DNA of 64,000 nt from Castanea sativa (taxonomy: Eukaryota; Streptophyta; Magnoliopsida; Fagales; Fagaceae), in NCBI RefSeq assembly GCF_040712315.1, contig NC_134013.1, forward strand, positions 47,329,001 through 47,393,000, in the 5' to 3' direction. Below, piece after piece: positions 58,501 to 64,000 of this stretch; position 1 is the first letter of the stretch; every line of letters begins with the position of its first letter. Below the pieces are notes generated by a model. The model made no database searches. It saw nothing but the letters and a program-made list of their open reading frames with translations, and was not told the DNA's origin. The translations under genes and the position numbers were made by a program.

Positions 58501-61500
58501 ACATGGAGTGGGTATAGATAAGTTCATGTATAGTATGTTATATGTTTGAAGCTTAACATTTAAGAAATTCCAAAGCAACATCCCTCTATCCCAAAATAGA
58601 TGACGCACTTTCCTTTTTGAGTTGTCTGAAGTCTGAACTCCCAAAATATATTGGAATTTCAAAACAAAAATATTTCTCCATTTAATTCCAATATTACCCT
58701 TAAACTTGAACCCACTGAAGGGAATTTTAAGAAGATTGGTACTTTTTATTTGGGTTAAAATGTGTGCTAATTGCAAAATCCCATATATTTTAGGGTCGGG
58801 AGTATTTATCAATATTTTAGAAGTAAATTGCTTCATAGTACTAGATAATGTTAGTTTGAGAACTTGAAACATATTCTTGGCTTTGAATCCTATCAAAATG
58901 CTTTTAGGTTTGATGGATGTCAAACATGTTATCAACTCTAAGTAATTGGTTTAAGTCTTTTCTGATAAATTCTTCTGTTCTGTACAAGTAAACATCCAGT
59001 TTCACTGGGGTAATGGATGCATGATCATAAAATTAAGTCTTAAAACAAGATTCTGAATATCTTTTCGGTCTACAAAATTTAACAGTTATGACCCAATAAT
59101 CATTCAATCTAACATCTAATAATAAGTCTTGAACATGATCTGACCTTTTCTTTTCCTTCTTAAGATTTGAAAATGGAGAACTTATAAGCATTCAATTTAA
59201 CTCCTCTACAAAAGGTGAATGTATAAAAGTAGGTATTTGATTCATTAAATGAAAGAAATTTCTTATCAAACTTAACCATTGCAAGCAGCCTTGTTAAGTC
59301 TTTGGTTTCCAAACCTTTGTCTTGCCATGAAGTGATTAGGAGAGAAGTGTATCAAGCTCATTAGGTGAGCACCCCAAACAGCACACCAAAAGAGTTCCAT
59401 GACTCTCCAGGTGGCCTACTCTACTTTCACAAATATATTATCACATCAGATCAGGACATAAGTTTATACATGTCATGCCTAGTTTGAATGACCAGGACTA
59501 TCTAATTTTAAGTTTATTACAAACTCAATGTATAAAGCTAATTAATGCAGACATTGTATAATTTACATCACAAATTGAACATTAAGGTTGAAGATTAAGA
59601 AGTAAGCGTTTGGGCTGCAAAGGGGCAAGAAAATGCAGGTTCAAGTGGTAGTTACAGGGTTGTGAATAATAACCCAGAAATGGTGTAAGTATAGAGGGAA
59701 GAAAGAGAAGAAGAAGAACAGGCCTTTAAAAGATTAAAACACTTAATATTCCATTAATTAAATTATAAATTCATTCAATTATAAATATAATAGCACATTC
59801 ATTCCTTTCTTCCTTTTACTAGGATAAGGTGTATTAAAATATCAAAATCAGAAAGTACCCAAAAAATCCCCCAAAAGACCTACATGAAAAATAAGAAAAC
59901 ACACAGAACTCACAAAGATGGTAAAAAGCCTAAGACCAAGCATAGTATGGTAAAAAGCCCCTAGAAATATTTAATCTTTTTAACCAAAATAATAATAATA
60001 ATCTGCTGAAGTTCTGTGGAAATTAATGATTACTCCCCATTGCTCTTATACTAAAATGTCCTTTAGTCCCAGAGTCCTTACAATATGACTTGCGAAATCA
60101 TCTAAGACTAATCTACATAGGATGCTGCACATGGGCCTTGCACATGAAACTTGAAATTGCAACATTGAAAATTACACATAAGAAAACAGAAACACTTTTT
60201 TTCCCATCACTTCTTTAGATTAAACTTAGGATACTTTGAAAAGTAAAGAAAGCATGGTTTTGGTAGTATCTGGGAACTGAAGCACAAGCTAGAGGCTAAA
60301 AATACAAGGCTTAAAGTAAAAAAGGAAAGCCAAAAGGAAAATGAAGATGTACAGACTGAGAACAAAGTAGGGTTCCTAGGCATCATACACTCATAGCCTT
60401 GAATGTCTCAACTAAGAAAGGATGTGTCACACATCCTTGGATAAATATATGTATGGCCTCCGGAGACCAAAGGGAGTTGAAAAGGATACCCTCTCTCTCC
60501 CTCCTAATGTTAGGTACCATAGTGGCCATACTTTTTATGGATATTACTAACAATCATTTAACTATTTTCTAGCAGTTTTAGGCAAATGATATTACGCCTT
60601 CTTTCGGTTATTTATAAATAGCAGAAAGTAAATGACTTACAAGGAAAAATTCAATTAAAAAAAATACCATAGAGGGTTTCCTGCCAAAGGTAATCCAGCA
60701 ACCAAAGCTGCAAGAATCCCAATACATATAAATAGCTGGTTCACAGATCCAAGTGTGCCACGAATTTCAGTTGGTGAGATCTGCATTTTTTAAAGGGTGT
60801 TGAAAGATATTATCCTAAAAAAAAATACACATGGTCACACAATGCCTATAAAAACTACATAATACTACCTCAGATATGTAAAGTGGTACAACAGCAGATG
60901 TGACACCAATTCCGATGCCAGCAAGTAAGCGGCCTATTATCATAGTCTGTACACTCTGGGCTGTGACACTGAAAATATATAAGACAAAGCATTAGTGTCC
61001 AGCACATATTTTACAATATTAAAAACCTGTCTTCAGCAAGAGATGACAGACCAAAGAAATGCTCCAATTGTCAGTGGGATGGCATCTAATTGAAAAGTCC
61101 TTGTTCTACCGAACTTGTCTGCCAATGTTCCACCAGTAAATGAACCAACAGTGGCACCAGCGAGAAGTGCACTAACAACCCATCCTGCTCAAGGTGTTAC
61201 ATTATGGAAAAGTATCAGCATGAATATCATAGAAGAAAAAAGAACAAAATATGAAGCAATTAATATCCCAACTGAAGCTCTTCAATATGCAACTTCTTTT
61301 TCTCGTTTGCAAAAATTGATGGCAAACATGATATAAGACAACATCCCTTATGTTATCAAATTTGCTAAACATATGTGTTTTTATACATAACAACATACTA
61401 ATTTACGGAAAACAGGAAAAAAGAGAGAAAAACAAAAATTACTGCACTTGCCTTGTAATACAGTGTTTTCCACAATGCCAAGATCCTTAGCGAGGTACTC

Positions 61501-63091
61501 AAGAGCACCATTTACCACCCTGCAGCAGCCAAAGCAGAGTACAAAACCATTATAGCCTCAGAACATGGATATGTTACATAACGAGACATTTCAGGACAGA
61601 AAAAAATGTCCAAATTGATGCAGGACTTGCATATATATTCTGCTGCTCTATTCCTTAAGAGTGGAGAATTAGAGCACTTTATTTCGCAAGCTGGTGGGAG
61701 AGTAGGCAATTGATGTTAAATTAAAAAAATCCAAACAAGCTCTAATAGGGTATGCAGTTTGCAAAGTAAACTAAACCATACCCGAGATGGTAACCAAACA
61801 AAATAGCTCCCAAACAAGCAACACCAACGTATGGCAAAACTGTCCCAGAAGATTTTCCCTGAGGCACAGTGAAAGGAGCATTCTCAAGATCACCATCTGC
61901 AACATAATTTCATATGGTACTTGTAAGAAAATAGAAACTAATCAATATTCTTAGAGTATCATTGTCCATGGTTAAATGTTTAAACTTCTACATGCATGGA
62001 AGGCACTTTTGTGATATATAGAAAGTTTCAAAGAACCATGCCCCATAAATCCCATGTTAAAACACCAAAATGAAAAGAATTGGTCAGAACTGATCATAAC
62101 ACAAGTGCAAGCCAGCATATTATTTTCTCTCAGTGTGTGTCCTCGGGATAGCACCAGAATGGGATTGCTAAGTTTATAAAGTACACAGAGTATGACGGAT
62201 CCAGGGGATAATGGTGAAATAGAACCAGCAGGGTACACTGAAGAAGTGCATTTGTTCTTCAAAAATTTCATAACAGAGAAATGAATTATTAGCCAACCAC
62301 TGCCATAATAAAACGTAAGGCCACGCAGGACCATCTGGATTTCAACAAGACATGCTGTCAGGTAAATATTGTTCACTGAGAAAAGCGATTTACTTAATAA
62401 TAAGAGCATTATTAAGCTTGGCCTTTGAATGGATTCTTCAATTCACAGAAAGAAAATCCAACTAAATCCACTGGCAATGTTGGAATGGACTGGACTCCGA
62501 AGTGGGTTCTTCAATTCCCATTTAAAGTCCCCAATTTCAGGCAAATAAATCGAAACCTTACCATTACAAGGTAATATGAAGTTTAACTTTGTAAGGTTTG
62601 TACTTTGAAGTTTGATCTCTCTCTCTCTCTCACACACACACAAATCTAAGTAGAGAATGTGGCAAGAAAACAAAAGGAAGTAAACAACCTTAACATATAG
62701 CCCAATAATGAAGTAATTCAAAGAAAAAACTGTAATCACTCTGCTAAATTTAAAGGAAAATAAAAACTATGACCCAATAAAACTATAAAATTTTTGAAAA
62801 TGAAAAGAAAGCCAATCAATCAAGATATTTCATGAACAAACCAGTAGCCTGAGCCTTGACTGATCTGGGCTTGGCCAAGGACCTGAGAATGCCATAAGCA
62901 CCCACTCTTGCACCAGTGAGCTCAGTCTCCATAGCCGTCGAAATGGTGCGTAGACCACAGCAAGCACTCCTATCGGTCATTCTCAATCCCAAAATTGGTT
63001 TTTTAGATTCCCCAAAACCATTCAAAATCCTTTTACGTTTTTGGACCCCAAAACCTATACCTCCTTTGACTGCAAAAGTTGACGCCTGCAT
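55543..63091 (-). CDS. pGlcT: plastidic glucose transporter, pGlcT type
   Basis: Thirteen exons (minus): 63091-62842, 61896-61782, 61519-61452, 61184-61052, 60968-60869, 60780-60668, 57737-57644, 57496-57343, 57060-56914, 56816-56743, 56463-56375, 56253-56139, 55725-55543; 1635 nt, 544 aa, all phases consistent. Exon 1 encodes a Ser/Arg-rich N-terminus (MQASTFAVKGGIGFGVQKRK) that fits a plastid transit peptide. The rest is a major facilitator sugar transporter with 12 expected membrane segments: GRLLAGIGIG, VPLYISEISPTEIRG, SPESPRWL, FQQLAGINAVVYYS, DRQGRKSLL, GAGPVPALLLPEIFASRIRA and VVETKGRSLEEIE. Known members export glucose across the inner plastid envelope during starch breakdown; this role is inferred from similarity. 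Intron 3 uses a GC donor; the others are GT-AG. Length matches the family. No breaks seen. Confidence 0.93.
57738..60667 (-). other. intron 6 of the transporter (2.93 kb)
   Basis: The longest intron of the gene. It holds the family 4 MITE at 58234-58424. The rest is AT-rich with no other gene recognised. Confidence 0.7.
58234..58424. mobile_element. family 4 MITE, full hairpin, 191 bp
   Basis: Ends TTTAGCTCC and GGAGCTAAA. Inner pairs also match: CCCACTATATG/CACATAGTGGG, TCCATATGTA/TACACATGGA and TCACATGACT/AGTCATGTGA, so the entire element can fold. Related copies lie at 49368-50215. Confidence 0.75.
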
Positions 63092-63107
63092 TTTTTTTTT
63101 TTTTTAA

Positions 63108-64000
63108 CCTGAAAAAAAAAAAAAATTTTAATTACCCATAAAGTCAAAATTAAGTAAAAACCCATAAAAAGTTTGAGTATATCAAGCATAAAAAACGTAT
63201 CAATTAAGAAACATATTTATCTCAGAAGGAGAATTTAACACAATGGCATTAAAGGGTATGTAAAAACAGAGTGATCAAAATTAAGTACAAAATTTGCAAA
63301 ACAATGCTACTATTTTCGAAGATCTAATTCATTCTACAAATTTAAAATTACAAAACAAGTGGGAATGAATACAACTATCAGTGACAGAAACAGAACCAAC
63401 CCCAGAAAGCGATCAGACAGTCTCACTTGCTTTTTGTTAGTTTGTGGTGGTTTCTCTCTGTTTTCTCAGCTTACTCTGCTCTGTTTTGGTTTTTATGGAA
63501 TTTCTTAGTAGGGCTTCGGAAAGTCCGCTAAACAGAGTGGAAATGAGTGAGAGTGAGACCTACGATGACGAATTTGGTAGAGAATTCAATTCCATTTCTT
63601 TGATGCTTTGATTCCTTCTCTTTGTTTTCTTTTTCCCTTGTAAATTATTGTTTGCTCACTGTAATAGAAATAGATAGTACAACTGTATAAGATAAGTTCG
63701 ATTTTTCTACTTAGTTTTTCAATTGAAAATACTTTGTAGATTAATTTATAATGTGAAAAAAGAATTGTTATCAATAATTCCTATAACATTTTATCAAATA
63801 ATAAATAATTCCTATAGGCTATTACAAAAAGATTGCAAACAATAATATATATATAAAGATATTTAAGTAAAGTCTCTTAAGTGCAGAATATTAAATTCGG
63901 TCAACAATTAAATTTAAAGCAATTATGCTTGAGATTAATTAACTTTCAATTTCTAGCTTTTATAAAATATATATATATACATATATATTATCCTTCAAAA
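63108..64000 (-). other. transporter 5' region
   Basis: The ATG at 63091 is preceded (minus strand) by an A run and, before it, TTTTTTTTTTCAG near 63112, which could be the acceptor of a 5' UTR intron. The purine-rich stretch at about 63410-63560 would then hold the first non-coding exon. The rest to the window end is AT-rich with no gene seen. Confidence 0.4.

Noticed and set aside
58486..58935. 149-aa minus-strand frame in transporter intron 6
   Set aside because: No domain, Lys/Ile/Leu-rich AT-driven composition, inside an intron of an intact gene.

Overview
The window reads as nuclear DNA of a flowering plant, most likely a woody eudicot (the clade is inference; no marker here fixes the species). 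Support: intron-rich genes of recognisable plant families, AT-rich spacers, many microsatellites and a dense, nested load of plant-type transposons. Nothing prokaryotic, no organellar block, no CRISPR array, and no tRNA or rRNA gene was recognised.

Three host genes look intact. (1) A two-exon GT14/DUF266 glycosyltransferase (406 aa, minus, 6694-10084). (2) A four-exon conserved plant protein of unknown function (144 aa, plus, 50559-52568). (3) A thirteen-exon plastidic glucose transporter of the pGlcT type (544 aa, minus, 55543-63091), with one GC-AG intron. They are unrelated in function and lie at the two ends of the window.

Almost all of 10-50 kb is transposon sequence. The left flank (0.3-6.5 kb) holds a hAT-like MITE, a 1.9 kb foldback element made of two opposed minisatellite arms, and a solo-LTR-like element (target duplication ACTTA) with a second solo LTR nested inside it (TCATC). 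At 10-15 kb there are MITEs, a 5'-truncated LINE with a 14-bp target duplication, and a Harbinger-like element. At 15-20 kb there is LTR-derived debris. Two Ty3/gypsy elements follow, both with the hallmarks of the Tat lineage: element A (20969-30941) and element B (36042-47274). Each has two LTRs, a primer site, degenerate gag-pol, an additional RNase H domain and a spliced-looking antisense ORF. Element B lies inside a long solo-LTR-like element (34568-48870), exactly on the target duplication of a small Tourist-like MITE, so the order of insertions can be read.

Both Ty3 elements are dead as read: each has catalytic-site changes and many stops. Element B is unusual because it keeps one reading frame for about 4.7 kb while carrying about 19 stops, mostly TAG. 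I found no new gene system. The most notable structures are the foldback minisatellite hairpin, the intron-bearing antisense ORFs, the 151-bp satellite-like array inside element B, the tandem duplication across the LTR/host junction of element A, and an empty-site paralogue of that insertion.
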